Notes under the pieces: model-generated
The model's database searches: none
The model's input: the letters and a program-made list of their open reading frames with translations, nothing else
What the model was told of the DNA's origin: nothing
Translations under genes and position numbers: made by a program
In this document: positions 1 through 9,221 of the stretch, one piece after another
Layout: each line of letters starts with the position of its first letter
Numbering within the stretch: the first letter of the stretch is position 1
Assembly: GCA_900769945.1 (NCBI GenBank)
Contig: CAAGIO010000023.1
Coordinates: forward strand, 62,001-126,000
Source of the DNA: Bacteroidales bacterium
GTDB taxonomy: Bacteria > Bacteroidota > Bacteroidia > Bacteroidales > F082
Length of the DNA stretch: 64,000 bases
Reading direction: 5' to 3'

Positions 1-82
1 CTATGACTGTAACAGCGACATTTCTGCCGGTATTGTCAAAGATGCTTGTCATCCCAATCTTTTTTCCTAGTATTCCTGACAT
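1..82 (-). CDS. rplC: 50S ribosomal protein L3, N-terminal fragment
   Basis: Only the first 27 codons lie in the window. The reading begins MSGILGKKIGMTSIF, the characteristic L3 N-terminus, and the start codon is the ATG at 82-80. L3 binds 23S rRNA early in 50S assembly. It follows rpsJ by about 37 bases on the same strand, the usual S10-L3 order, so it is probably co-transcribed with the genes to its right. The rest of the gene is beyond the left edge. Confidence 0.93.
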   Translation of the reverse strand, partial: MSGILGKKIGMTSIFDNTGRNVAVTVI

Positions 83-119
83 TGCTACTACGCTTTAAGC
101 TTTTAATTACTAGATAGTT

Positions 120-428
120 TTACAATAATTTAATTTCTACATCTACACCATTTGGCATCTCTAATTTCATCAAAGCATCAATCTGCTGAGAAGTCGCGTT
201 GTAGATATCTAACAATCTCTTGTAGTATGACAACTCAAACTGCTCACGTGATTTCTTGTGAACGAATGTCGAGCGCAAAACAGTGTAAATCTTCTTGTCG
301 GTCGGAAGCGGTATCGGGCCGCTTACAACTGCACCAGTCATTTTGATGGTTTTCACAATCTTCTCAGCTGACTTGTCAACCAAGTTATGATCGTGCGACT
401 TTAATTTAATTCTAATTCTTTGGCTCAT
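120..428 (-). CDS. rpsJ: 30S ribosomal protein S10
   Basis: A 102-residue S10, full length for the family. The N-terminal [18 protein letters not shown] and the central GPIPLPT loop are diagnostic. S10 sits in the 30S head and in E. coli also acts as NusE in antitermination. Here it lies between fusA and rplC, so the str and S10 gene groups are joined as one run. No tuf gene separates fusA and rpsJ, which is usual for Bacteroidetes. The start ATG is at 428-426, 59 bases after fusA. Confidence 0.97.
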   Translation of the reverse strand: MSQRIRIKLKSHDHNLVDKSAEKIVKTIKMTGAVVSGPIPLPTDKKIYTVLRSTFVHKKSREQFELSYYKRLLDIYNATSQQIDALMKLEMPNGVDVEIKLL

Positions 429-487
429 AAGAATTTGTTGTTAATTTATTTGCTTTTTCAGTTTTTTATCTATTCTCTCTGATTTCT

Positions 488-2611
488 TTAAAAGAAGAAA
501 TATATTCCTTTCGCTTTCTTGATTACTACATCGGCCAACGCCGGAGGTACGACCTCATAATGGCTCAGCTCCATGTTGAATGTGCCTCTACCCTGCGTCA
601 GTGAGCGCAGCGTCGTGATATATCCGAACATCTCTGCAAGCGGGGCGTCTGCCTTGACCACCTGCAGCCCGTGCTCCATTTCCACATTGTGCAGCACGGC
701 CCTGCGCCTGTTCAGGTCGCCGGTGACGTCGCCAAGGTAATCGGACGGCACATGGACCTCAACCTTCATGATTGGCTCCATAAGCACCGAACCTGCATTA
801 GCGCCAGCCTCCTTGAATCCTATACGCGCGGCCGTCTCGAACGACAGGTCGTCGCTGTCAACAGGATGGAAGCTTCCGTCTATCAGGCGGACTTTGACCG
901 AATCCATTGGAAAGCCTGCAAGTATTCCGTTCGACATAGAACCTCTGAAACCCTTCTCTATCGCTGCGAAGAACTCCTTAGGAATGCTGTTCCCCTTTAT
1001 CTCGTTCACGAACTGCAAGCCTGACTTCCCGTCATCAGATGGACCAATCTCAAACTCAATATCAGCGAACTTGCCCTTGCCTCCGCTCTGTTTCTTGTAC
1101 ACCTCACGATAACGGACGGTATTGGTAAACGACTCCTTATACGCCACTTGAGGCTGGCCCTCGTTTATCTCCACGCCGAACTCTCTCTTGAGGCGGTCAA
1201 CGATGATGTCAAGGTGAAGCTCGCCCATACCTGAGATAATGGTCTGACCGGAGTTCTCATCGGTTGAGACCTTGAATGTAGGGTCTTCCTCTGAGAGCTT
1301 GCCGAGGGCGATAGTCAACTTATCCATATCAGCCTGTGTCTTTGGCTCTACGGCTATTTGGACGACAGGTGTTGGGAATGTGATGTTCTCGAGTAATATA
1401 GGTTTGTTCTCTACTGCGAGGGTGTCACCGGTTCTTATCTCTCTGAAGCCGACAGCGGCCGCGATGTCTCCCGCCTCTATCCTTGTAAGAGGTGTCTGCT
1501 TGTTCGCGTTCATCTGTACTATCTTGTTGATTCTCTCCCTTTTGCCTGTTGTGACGTTGAGGACGACCTGTCCTGCGTCGAGAGAACCTGAGTACACTCT
1601 GAAGAATGCGAGTTTGCCTACGAAAGGATCTGTGGCGATTTTGAATGCGAGTGCGCATAATGGCTCATTCGGATCTGCCTTGCGTATCTCTTCTTTGTCA
1701 GTCTTCGGGTTTATGCCTGTAACGTGGTCGATATCAAGAGGACTTGGAAGGTAGCGGACTACGCCATCGAGGAGAGGCTGTACTCCTTTGTTTTTAAATG
1801 AAGCTCCACACATCACAGGGCAAACGCGCAGTTCTAATGTTGCCTTCCTTAATTCTGCGGTTATCTCTTCCTCTGTGATTGTTTCAGGGTCAACCATGAA
1901 TTTCTCTAAGAGCTCTTCGTTATCTTCAGCTACGCACTCAAGGAGTTTGAGGCGGTATTCTGATGCCAAGTCACTCAATTCTTCAGGGATTTCGACTTCA
2001 TCGAATTGGGCGCCGAATTCGTCTTCACCCCAAATCAGAGCTTTCTGCTTGATAAGATCGACTACACCCACGAACGAATCCTCCTCGCCTACCGGGATTT
2101 GGACTGCCACCGGGTTCGCGTTAAGGCGGTCTTTTATCTGCTCGATGACTTTAAAGAAGTCAGCGCCACTGCGGTCCATCTTGTTGACAAAACAGATGCG
2201 TGGCACATTGTATTTATCGGCCTGTCTCCACACTGTCTCCGACTGCGGCTCCACTCCACCAACGGCGCAGAATATTGCTATTGCGCCATCAAGAACCCTC
2301 AGCGAGCGCTCCACCTCAACGGTGAAATCAACATGTCCGGGGGTATCTATCAGATTGATTTTGTATTGGTTATCATCATAGTGCCAATAGACGGTAGTGG
2401 CGGCTGACGTGATGGTGATGCCGCGCTCCTGCTCCTGAACCATCCAGTCCATAGTGGCTGCGCCGTCATGCACCTCGCCGATACGATGATTACGACCGCT
2501 ATAATAAAGTATTCGCTCGGACGTAGTCGTCTTCCCGGCATCAATGTGCGCCATTATGCCGATGTTACGCGTCTTTGCGAGATCCACCATATTACTTTGA
2601 TCGTTCTTCAT
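488..2611 (-). CDS. fusA: Elongation factor G
   Basis: A 707-residue translocation GTPase, normal length for EF-G. G1 is [17 protein letters not shown] (about residues 20-36), G2 contains [10 protein letters not shown]3 is [15 protein letters not shown] and G4 is [10 protein letters not shown]. The later domains II-V are present, including [14 protein letters not shown]. The protein moves tRNAs and mRNA through the ribosome after peptidyl transfer. It lies 39 bases downstream of rpsG in the str gene group and upstream of rpsJ. Nothing in the sequence marks it as a ribosome-recycling paralogue, and the ribosomal-protein context supports the canonical factor. Confidence 0.97.
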   Translation of the reverse strand: MKNDQSNMVDLAKTRNIGIMAHIDAGKTTTSERILYYSGRNHRIGEVHDGAATMDWMVQEQERGITITSAATTVYWHYDDNQYKINLIDTPGHVDFTVEVERSLRVLDGAIAIFCAVGGVEPQSETVWRQADKYNVPRICFVNKMDRSGADFFKVIEQIKDRLNANPVAVQIPVGEEDSFVGVVDLIKQKALIWGEDEFGAQFDEVEIPEELSDLASEYRLKLLECVAEDNEELLEKFMVDPETITEEEITAELRKATLELRVCPVMCGASFKNKGVQPLLDGVVRYLPSPLDIDHVTGINPKTDKEEIRKADPNEPLCALAFKIATDPFVGKLAFFRVYSGSLDAGQVVLNVTTGKRERINKIVQMNANKQTPLTRIEAGDIAAAVGFREIRTGDTLAVENKPILLENITFPTPVVQIAVEPKTQADMDKLTIALGKLSEEDPTFKVSTDENSGQTIISGMGELHLDIIVDRLKREFGVEINEGQPQVAYKESFTNTVRYREVYKKQSGGKGKFADIEFEIGPSDDGKSGLQFVNEIKGNSIPKEFFAAIEKGFRGSMSNGILAGFPMDSVKVRLIDGSFHPVDSDDLSFETAARIGFKEAGANAGSVLMEPIMKVEVHVPSDYLGDVTGDLNRRRAVLHNVEMEHGLQVVKADAPLAEMFGYITTLRSLTQGRGTFNMELSHYEVVPPALADVVIKKAKGIYFFF

Positions 2612-2650
2612 CTTTTAATCTTTCTTATACCTATTATTAATAATTAGAAT

Positions 2651-3118
2651 TTAGAATCTGAAATGTGAGAACGCCTTGTTTGCGTCTGCCATTCTGTGGA
2701 TTTCCTCCTTCTTCTTGAAAGCTGCGCCTTCTTCCTTGTAAGCCTGCATGATCTCTCCGGCAAGCTTCTCTCCCATCGACCTCTCGTGACGTTTGCGGGC
2801 ATAGCCGATAAGGTTCTTCATGCCTATACTCTGCTTACGTGACGGACGGATCTCCGACGGAATCTGGAATGTAGCACCACCGATACGGCGGCTTCTAACC
2901 TCAACCTGTGGTGTAACGTTGGCCAATGCCTTCTTCCATACTTCTACAGGGTCTTCGTTAAGCTTACTCTGTACAATATCCATTGCCTGATAGAATATCT
3001 CGTATGCAAGGTTCTTCTTTCCCTTGAGCATGATATTGTTCACGAACTTTGTGACCAACACCTCACCGTATTTTGGATCCGGAAGGATAATTCTTTTCTT
3101 TGGTTTAGCCTTTCTCAT
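2651..3118 (-). CDS. rpsG: 30S ribosomal protein S7
   Basis: A 155-residue S7 of normal length. It starts [19 protein letters not shown] and carries the conserved [19 protein letters not shown] segment and the C-terminal [16 protein letters not shown]7 nucleates assembly of the 30S head and contacts tRNA at the E site. It lies 20 bases downstream of rpsL and 39 bases upstream of fusA on the same strand, so one transcript is likely. In E. coli S7 represses translation of its own operon; no equivalent binding structure was resolved here. Confidence 0.97.
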   Translation of the reverse strand: MRKAKPKKRIILPDPKYGEVLVTKFVNNIMLKGKKNLAYEIFYQAMDIVQSKLNEDPVEVWKKALANVTPQVEVRSRRIGGATFQIPSEIRPSRKQSIGMKNLIGYARKRHERSMGEKLAGEIMQAYKEEGAAFKKKEEIHRMADANKAFSHFRF

Positions 3119-3138
3119 TTCCTAAACATTTACTGATT

Positions 3139-3528
3139 TTACTTCTTTGCTGCTGTTTTCTTTGGACGTTTCGCACCATACTTTGACCTGCGCTGACGAC
3201 GACCATCGACACCTGCGGTATCCAATGCACCACGGATAATGTGATAACGTACACCTGGAAGGTCCTTCACACGGCCTCCCCTGATCATCACGATTGAGTG
3301 CTCCTGTAAGTTGTGACCCTCGCCTGGAATATAGGCGTTCACTTCCTTTTGATTTGTCAGACGTACCCTCGCCACCTTACGCATAGCCGAATTAGGCTTC
3401 TTAGGCGTTGTTGTGTACACACGCACACAAACACCACGGCGCTGTGGGCAAGAATCCAAAGCAGGAGATTTACTCTTGTCTTCCAATTTCTGACGTCCCT
3501 TGCGGACTAACTGTTGAATTGTTGGCAT
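3139..3528 (-). CDS. rpsL: 30S ribosomal protein S12
   Basis: A 129-residue S12. It shows the decoding-centre motif [20 protein letters not shown] and the second loop [13 protein letters not shown]. The lysines whose substitution gives streptomycin resistance in other bacteria (E. coli K42/K87 numbering without Met) are unchanged, so the protein looks streptomycin-sensitive. It is the first gene of the minus-strand translation run. The start ATG at 3528-3526 lies about 260 bases downstream of a strong promoter match, leaving a long leader. Confidence 0.97.
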   Translation of the reverse strand: MPTIQQLVRKGRQKLEDKSKSPALDSCPQRRGVCVRVYTTTPKKPNSAMRKVARVRLTNQKEVNAYIPGEGHNLQEHSIVMIRGGRVKDLPGVRYHIIRGALDTAGVDGRRQRRSKYGAKRPKKTAAKK

Positions 3529-3789
3529 TCTTTAATTGCGTTTAAATTATTAAATTTTATTCAGTTTATAGGATTTTATCTTCTATCAACTTCAAAAACC
3601 GGTAATTAAACATGATGCAACTATCACAATAGCAAGGAGCGATAAGCCATAGTTCGACTTCTGGTCTTAAAACACACCGCAGTCAAAGAACTGATTTTTA
3701 ACGACTTGCGATGAAGAAACCTTTAACGTTTAACTTATCAGGTCCCTTACTAATGTAAATGAGGCAACATTTACTACCTTTTTCGGCTG

Positions 3790-3820
3790 CAAAATTACAA
3801 ATAATTTTAACACAACCAAA
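3790..3820 (-). promoter_or_regulatory. Promoter of the rpsL-rpsG-fusA-rpsJ-rplC run
   Basis: Read on the minus strand, TTTG (3820-3817) is followed after 19 bases by TAATTTTG (3797-3790). This fits the Bacteroidetes housekeeping consensus TTTG-N19-21-TAnnTTTG exactly. Transcription would start near 3783 and give a leader of about 250 bases before rpsL, unusually long for this window. No other good promoter was seen between here and rpsL. Confidence 0.75.
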
Positions 3821-4170
3821 CATTTGCGTGATTTTTTTTTGATTTTTTTTCATCGTACTTTTTCTCCTTATTTTTATCGGCTTTTCATAAACCCATCTCG
3901 CACAGCACTCTACCTTCCCTTCCACCCTAACGCCTTTACACCTATTATTAATTAATATCATCCGCACACTTCGGCGCCATCTTTCACTCCAAAATCAAGA
4001 AAATCGCAATAAAAAAAATCCATCATTTCACATATAGAAACACTTCCCGTCAACACGCAAAGGCCTGTCATCCGAGGTGAGACCACTTATCCGCAGCCTT
4101 CTTCCCAACGCAGAACCAACGGCTATCAACTTTTTTTATCAGGCAGATGTATTGGCTAAACTATTTTATG

Positions 4171-4178
4171 TAAATTTG
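4171..4178 (+). promoter_or_regulatory. Promoter -7 box upstream of pcrA/uvrD
   Basis: TAAATTTG matches the Bacteroidetes -7 consensus TAnnTTTG. Start of transcription would fall near 4184, only about 14 bases before the GTG start, so the leader is very short. No clear -33 TTTG is seen at the expected spacing. Confidence 0.5.
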
Positions 4179-4197
4179 CAACGAAAAATTTTTAAAC

Positions 4198-6513
4198 GTG
4201 GCTGACATACTTGACAAACTAAACGGTCCCCAACTGGAGGCTGTGACCACTATTGATGGTCCGGTGATGGTGATTGCCGGTGCAGGCTCAGGAAAGACCC
4301 GTGCCCTGACTCACCGTATTGCCTATATGATACAGGAGGGCATCAACCCATTCTCCATCATGGCACTCACTTTCACTAACAAAGCCGCCAAGGAGATGAA
4401 GGAGCGCATCATGCAGCTTGTCGAGCCCGGCGCAGCGAGGAACGTATGGATGGGCACATTCCACTCCATCTTTGCAAGGATACTGCGCATTGAGGCCGCA
4501 AGCCTCGGATACACATCCGACTTCACCATATACGACACCGACGACTCGAAGACACTTATCAACAACATACTCAAGGACAGGGAGCTCGACACCAAGGCCT
4601 ATCCCGCAAAATATATCCTCAACCGCATCTCCATGGCGAAGTCCGCCCTCTACTCACCAGAGGACTATTGCGACAACGCCGAGATACAGGAGCAGGACAG
4701 GCGCGCAAACAAACCCCTTGTAGGCGAGATCTTCAAGACTTATAACGCGAGGCTTAAAAGAGCCAACGCGATGGACTTCGACGACATACTCTTCAACACC
4801 AACGTGCTGCTTAGAGACTTCCCGGAAATACTCTACAAATACCAGAACCATTTCCAATACATACTCGTTGACGAATACCAAGACACCAACTACGCGCAAT
4901 ACCTCATCATCAGGAGGATTGCCGCAATGAGGGAGAACATCTGCGTTGTAGGCGATGACGCTCAAAGCATCTACGGATTCCGAGGAGCCAACATACAGAA
5001 CATCCTCAACTTCAAGACCGACTATCCGGAGCAGAAACTCATACGCCTCGAACAGAACTACCGCTCCACAAAAACCATCGTCAAGGCGGCAAACAGCGTC
5101 ATCGAGAATAACAAGGACCAGATAAAGAAGAACGTCTGGTCGGACAACGAGGAAGGCGAGCTGATAACCTTGCTGAGGGCGACTTCCGACAACGAGGAGG
5201 GCACTTTAGTGGCAAGCTCCATCTTCGGATACAAGATGTCGAGACAGCTCTCTTTTAAGGATTTTGTGATTCTTTACAGGACAAACGCACAGTCGCGCTC
5301 CTTAGAAGAAGCCCTGCGCAAACAGGACATACCCTACAGGATTTACGGCGGGCTCTCATTCTACGACAGGAAGGAGGTGAAAGACCTACTCGCTTACTTC
5401 CGTGTAGTGATAAACCCTCTCGACGAGCAGGCCCTGCTGAGAATCATCAACTATCCCGCGAGAGGAATTGGCGACACCACGAAACAGAAGCTTCAAGTGA
5501 TAGCAGAAGGGCGCGGCTGCCCCATCTGGGATGTGCTGACATCCATCGGCAAGGAGCCTATCGACCTCAACACAGGCACCGCAAGGAAACTCATGGACTT
5601 CACCACACTCATACAAAGCTTCCAGACTCTTGTCAGCAAGATGTCGGCCTTCGAACTGGCGAAGAACATCACCGACACCATAGGTCTGATAAAGGCGCTG
5701 AAGGAGGAGGACACCGCGGAGAGCATCATGAGGATACAGAACATAGAGGAGCTCCTGAACGCCATCATGGAGTTCTCCGACAAACAAGTTGACGAGGTGA
5801 CCGGAGAGCAGATCTCCGTAAGCCTGCCTAAGTTCATGGAGGACGTGGCCCTGCTCACCGACCAAGACAAGAAGGACGACAAAGATAGCGATGTGGTGAC
5901 GCTTATGACAATACACAGCGCGAAAGGACTTGAGTTCCCATACGTCTATATCGTCGGCCTTGAGGAGAACCTCTTCCCCGGAATACAGACGCTGAGCACG
6001 AGGGAAGACCTTGAGGAAGAGAGACGACTCTTCTACGTCGCGCTGACGAGAGCGGAGAAGAAACTGATACTCAGCTATGCCGAGAGCCGTTACCGCTGGG
6101 GCAACATGACGTTAAGCGAGCCATCAAGGTTTATTGAGGAGATAGACCAGAGCCTCATAGAGAAGACAAGGAAGGCATCGTTCAGGGGAGCCAACATCAA
6201 GGAGGAAAGGAATTACAACCCATTCAACAAAAGCAAGAGCTCGTGGACCAGCACCATCAATGACAGCCACAGCGGCACTACAGCCACCAGCCCGGCACAG
6301 CAGCGACAGCCCGTGGCGCATAACGTCAACATGAGTACGGCAGACGCATCAGAGATAATGGCAGGACAACGCGTCTTCCACCAGAAGTTCGGCGCAGGAA
6401 CGGTGATTACTGTAGAAGGCGCAGGACCGAACAAGAAAGCCTCCGTAGATTTCGATGAGAGCGGAAACAAGATGCTGATGCTTAAATTCGCAAAACTCAG
6501 CATAATAAACTGA
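4198..6513 (+). CDS. pcrA: UvrD/PcrA-type superfamily 1 DNA helicase
   Basis: A 771-residue 3'-5' helicase for nucleotide excision and mismatch repair and for removal of RecA from DNA. Motif Q/I reads LNGPQLEAV then GAGSGKTRALTHRI (residues about 28-42), motif II is DEYQDTN, motif III GDDAQSIYGFRGA, motif IV QNYRST, motif V TIHSAKGLEFPYVYIVGLEE, motif VI ALTRAEKKL. The C-terminal 60 residues form the Tudor-like domain typical of PcrA (GQRVFHQKFGAGTV). The start is GTG at 4198, placed just before the conserved ADILDKLNGPQ. The DUF4290 gene follows after 32 bases. Confidence 0.92.
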   Translation: MADILDKLNGPQLEAVTTIDGPVMVIAGAGSGKTRALTHRIAYMIQEGINPFSIMALTFTNKAAKEMKERIMQLVEPGAARNVWMGTFHSIFARILRIEAASLGYTSDFTIYDTDDSKTLINNILKDRELDTKAYPAKYILNRISMAKSALYSPEDYCDNAEIQEQDRRANKPLVGEIFKTYNARLKRANAMDFDDILFNTNVLLRDFPEILYKYQNHFQYILVDEYQDTNYAQYLIIRRIAAMRENICVVGDDAQSIYGFRGANIQNILNFKTDYPEQKLIRLEQNYRSTKTIVKAANSVIENNKDQIKKNVWSDNEEGELITLLRATSDNEEGTLVASSIFGYKMSRQLSFKDFVILYRTNAQSRSLEEALRKQDIPYRIYGGLSFYDRKEVKDLLAYFRVVINPLDEQALLRIINYPARGIGDTTKQKLQVIAEGRGCPIWDVLTSIGKEPIDLNTGTARKLMDFTTLIQSFQTLVSKMSAFELAKNITDTIGLIKALKEEDTAESIMRIQNIEELLNAIMEFSDKQVDEVTGEQISVSLPKFMEDVALLTDQDKKDDKDSDVVTLMTIHSAKGLEFPYVYIVGLEENLFPGIQTLSTREDLEEERRLFYVALTRAEKKLILSYAESRYRWGNMTLSEPSRFIEEIDQSLIEKTRKASFRGANIKEERNYNPFNKSKSSWTSTINDSHSGTTATSPAQQRQPVAHNVNMSTADASEIMAGQRVFHQKFGAGTVITVEGAGPNKKASVDFDESGNKMLMLKFAKLSIIN

Positions 6514-6545
6514 CAAAAAGACCTGTTTTATAAAAAAATATTATT

Positions 6546-7202
6546 ATGGAATACAACACAGAACGCGAACAGATTGTGATTTCGGAATACGGCCGGAACA
6601 TTCAAGTGATGATACGCCACCTTTTAAACATTGAAGACCGCAAGAAACGCACAGAGGCAGCGCACTTCATTGTTAGCGTTATGGCCCAGATGAACCCACA
6701 AGTGAAAGAGTCGAACGACTACCTGCACAAGCTTTGGGACCATCTATATATCATATCAGAGTACAAACTCGATGTTGACGGACCTTACGACCCACCAACA
6801 CCAGAGATGCAGAAGCAAAAACCCGACCACGTCGGATACCAGAAGAACAACATACGCTACGGGCACTACGGACAATACCTCTATGACATTGTCAACGAAG
6901 TAAAGATGATGGAGGACGGCCCAAACAAACAGTCTATCCTTGTGAACATTGCGAACCAGATGAAGCGCGACTACCTCAACTGGAACAGGGACACGGTAAA
7001 CGACATAATAATCCTTGAGGACCTGAGGAAGATTTCCGGGGGCACCCTTTCTCTTCCTGCCGACACCAAGCTCATCCCGACGAACGAAATCGTCAACAAG
7101 GGCATGCAGGCACAGCAGCCGAAAAAGAAACAGGCGACGAAGCAAAAGAATGCGAAAGCACAGGCTAAGCAATCCAACCCTAACCGTCCAAACAAGAAAT
7201 AA
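6546..7202 (+). CDS. DUF4290 family protein
   Basis: A 218-residue cytosolic protein recognised as the Bacteroidetes-restricted DUF4290 family. It shows the conserved start EYNTEREQIVISEYGRNIQ and the YGRNI/YGHYGQYL segments, with a Lys/Gln/Ala-rich basic tail from about residue 190. No signal peptide, membrane helix or catalytic motif is visible, and its function is unknown. It lies between the helicase gene (32 bases upstream) and murA (5 bases downstream), so it is probably co-transcribed with murA. A link to cell-wall synthesis is only a guess from position. Confidence 0.8.
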   Translation: MEYNTEREQIVISEYGRNIQVMIRHLLNIEDRKKRTEAAHFIVSVMAQMNPQVKESNDYLHKLWDHLYIISEYKLDVDGPYDPPTPEMQKQKPDHVGYQKNNIRYGHYGQYLYDIVNEVKMMEDGPNKQSILVNIANQMKRDYLNWNRDTVNDIIILEDLRKISGGTLSLPADTKLIPTNEIVNKGMQAQQPKKKQATKQKNAKAQAKQSNPNRPNKK

Positions 7203-7207
7203 CAGTC

Positions 7208-8518
7208 ATGGCATCATTTAAAGTAACTGGAGGGAACAGGCTTCACGGCACCATAGTGCCACAGGGAGCCAAGAACGAGGCCATGCAGGTGTTATGCGCC
7301 GCACTGCTCACCGACGAGCCGGTCACAATAACCAACCTGCCTGACATCCTCGACATCAACAACCTCATCGACCTCTTGGGTGAGATGGGCGTTATTATTA
7401 ATAGGTGTAGCAAAAACGAGGTAATCCTTCAGGCGAAAGAAATAAACCACGACTATTTCGAGACGGAGGACTTCCAGCAGAGGGCCACGCGTCTTAGGGG
7501 CAGCGTAATGATAACAGGTCCGTTGCTCGCGAGATACGGGAAAGGATACCTCCCTCGTCCGGGCGGTGACAAGATAGGGCGCCGCAGGCTTGACACCCAC
7601 CTCATTGGGCTGCAGAAGCTTGGCGCCTCCATAGAGACAGCATGCACTGGCGCAAGCTTTAAGATAGAGGCACCCGTCAGTGGACTGAAAGGCACATACA
7701 TCCTTCTTGACGAGGCATCGGTGACCGGAACCGCCAACATCATCATGGCCGCCGTGATGGCAAGGGGAACGACAACGATATTCAACGCAGCCTGCGAGCC
7801 GTACATCGTTCAACTCTGCCGAATGCTCATCTCTATGGGAGCGAAGATTGATGGCATTGGCTCCAACCTCCTCACCATCAACGGAGTAGAGAGACTGCAC
7901 GGCACCACACACAGGCTTCTCGCCGACATGATAGAGGTAGGCTCTTTCATAGGCCTCGCCGCCATGACAGGCTCCGACATCACCATTAAGGATGCCGGAA
8001 TAAAAGACCTCGGCATCATCCCAAACACCTTTAAAAAGTTAGGCATTAAGATGGAGTTCCTTGGCGACGACATACATATTCCGGCACAACAGCATTACGA
8101 GGTGGAGACGTTCCTCGACGGAAGCATACTCACCATCGCCGACGCACCATGGCCCGGATTCACCCCCGACTTAATAAGCATCGTCCTTGTGGTCGCCACT
8201 CAAGCAAAAGGGACCGTACTTATCCACCAGAAGATGTTTGAAAGCCGACTGTTCTTCGTTGACAAACTCATCGACATGGGTGCACAGATAATTCTTTGCG
8301 ACCCTCATAGAGCCAACATCATAGGTCTCGACAGAAGACACCAGCTGAAAGCCGTCAACATGGTGTCACCCGACATAAGAGCCGGAGTTGCACTACTGAT
8401 AGCGGCACTATCAGCCGACGGCACATCAAGAATCGACAATATCGGACAGATAGACCGCGGCTATCAGGACATTGACATACGTCTCAGGAGTCTCGGCGCA
8501 GAAATAGAGAGGATTTAA
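7208..8518 (+). CDS. murA: UDP-N-acetylglucosamine 1-carboxyvinyltransferase (MurA), Cys-to-Asp form
   Basis: A 436-residue MurA, which transfers enolpyruvate from PEP to UDP-GlcNAc in the first committed step of peptidoglycan synthesis. The EPSP-synthase fold repeats are clear: PQGAKNEAMQVLCAALLT near the start with the Lys-Asn pair, and the late ADGTSRI segment. The active-site loop reads RPGGDKIGRRRLDTH. Asp121 therefore occupies the place of the E. coli catalytic Cys115, the residue alkylated by fosfomycin. The known Asp form is active and fosfomycin-insensitive, so intrinsic resistance is expected. It starts 5 bases after the DUF4290 gene. Confidence 0.95.
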   Translation: MASFKVTGGNRLHGTIVPQGAKNEAMQVLCAALLTDEPVTITNLPDILDINNLIDLLGEMGVIINRCSKNEVILQAKEINHDYFETEDFQQRATRLRGSVMITGPLLARYGKGYLPRPGGDKIGRRRLDTHLIGLQKLGASIETACTGASFKIEAPVSGLKGTYILLDEASVTGTANIIMAAVMARGTTTIFNAACEPYIVQLCRMLISMGAKIDGIGSNLLTINGVERLHGTTHRLLADMIEVGSFIGLAAMTGSDITIKDAGIKDLGIIPNTFKKLGIKMEFLGDDIHIPAQQHYEVETFLDGSILTIADAPWPGFTPDLISIVLVVATQAKGTVLIHQKMFESRLFFVDKLIDMGAQIILCDPHRANIIGLDRRHQLKAVNMVSPDIRAGVALLIAALSADGTSRIDNIGQIDRGYQDIDIRLRSLGAEIERI

Positions 8519-8537
8519 CCAAACGTTAACCGCCATA

Positions 8538-8551
8538 CTGACAAAATGTCG
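8538..8551 (+). promoter_or_regulatory. Inverted-repeat operator upstream of grpE
   Basis: CTGACAAAATGTCG, containing the 13-base inverted repeat TGACA-N3-TGTCG. The complement of the site upstream of htpG (26427-26440) differs from it at one base. It ends 11 bases before a TGGCA-N5-TTTG element. Likely a binding site for a dimeric regulator of heat-shock genes; the regulator is not in this window. Confidence 0.55.
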
Positions 8552-8562
8552 TGTTATTTTTC

Positions 8563-8578
8563 TGGCAGAGACTTTGAT
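8563..8578 (+). promoter_or_regulatory. Sigma-54-like promoter of grpE-dnaJ
   Basis: TGGCAGAGACTTTGAT, compared with the sigma-54 consensus TGGCAC-N5-TTGCW. The -24 TGGCA is perfect; the -12 part has GA instead of GC. The same layout precedes htpG with a full GC. A start near 8588 leaves about 33 bases before the grpE ATG. A degenerate housekeeping -7 box (AGACTTTG) is the alternative reading. Confidence 0.45.
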
Positions 8579-8620
8579 GAGGAATCGGCATTTATCATGA
8601 AAAAAAATAAATCATATATT

Positions 8621-9193
8621 ATGGCAGACAAGAAAGAAAAGAAAAACCATCAGAATGACGAGAAAATCGTAACAAATGATGAGACAAAGACAGAACAACA
8701 GAACACAGAACCAAAGAACGAGGAGAAAGAGACAAAAGAGGAAGTCAATCCATTAGAGGAGGCTCAGACAAAATATAACGAGCTGAATGACAAATACCTA
8801 CGTCTTTACTCCGAATATGAGAACTACCGCAGGCGCACATCGTCAGAAAAGGTAGAGCTGTTAAAGACCGCTGCAGAAAGCACCATCATGGCGATGTTAC
8901 CCGTATTGGACGACTTCGAGCGCGCAATAGCCAACATGGAGACTGGTGACGGCAAAGCCCATATCGAGGGAGTGCAGTTGATATACAACAAGTTCAGGCA
9001 AACCCTTGAGCAGAAAGGCCTTGAAGAGATAAAGGCTGTCGGAGAGAAGTTCAACACTGACGAGCACGAGGCCCTGACACAGATACCCGCCCCTGACGAG
9101 AGCAAGAAGGACACGGTGATAGACGTCATCCAGAAAGGGTATAAATTGAATGGGAAGGTCATCCGCTATGCCAGAGTGGTGGTGGGTTGCTGA
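8621..9193 (+). CDS. grpE: Nucleotide exchange factor GrpE
   Basis: The 190-residue product is the nucleotide exchange factor for DnaK. A charged, Lys/Glu-rich N-terminal coiled coil (about residues 1-60) is followed by the GrpE core: YNELNDKYLRLYSEYENYRRRT, then MLPVLDDFERAIANM, and the beta domain ending NGKVIRYARVVVG. The ATG at 8621 (MADKKEKK) is chosen although the frame stays open to 8546. An earlier start would overlap the promoter-like element at 8563-8578, and the extra residues do not look like GrpE. dnaJ follows after 28 bases; dnaK is not nearby. Confidence 0.93.
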   Translation: MADKKEKKNHQNDEKIVTNDETKTEQQNTEPKNEEKETKEEVNPLEEAQTKYNELNDKYLRLYSEYENYRRRTSSEKVELLKTAAESTIMAMLPVLDDFERAIANMETGDGKAHIEGVQLIYNKFRQTLEQKGLEEIKAVGEKFNTDEHEALTQIPAPDESKKDTVIDVIQKGYKLNGKVIRYARVVVGC

Positions 9194-9221
9194 TACGAAA
9201 ACAAAACAATGAAAAGGGAAA

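Larger units (their letters stand above)
3529..4197. other. Divergent intergenic region between rpsL and pcrA
   Basis: 669 bases, AT-rich, between divergently transcribed rpsL and the helicase gene. It holds the str promoter (minus, 3790-3820) and the helicase -7 box (plus, 4171-4178). An 89-codon open frame at 3698-3967 on the minus strand has low-complexity Lys/Ile-rich content and overlaps the promoter, so it is judged non-coding. No RNA gene was recognised. Confidence 0.6.

Noticed and set aside
1788..2381. 197-codon frame antisense to fusA
   Set aside because: Shadow of EF-G coding sequence; Ser/Thr-rich reading with no family features.
3698..3967. 89-codon open frame between rpsL and pcrA
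   Set aside because: Low-complexity Lys/Ile-rich reading that overlaps the str promoter; no motif or family resemblance.
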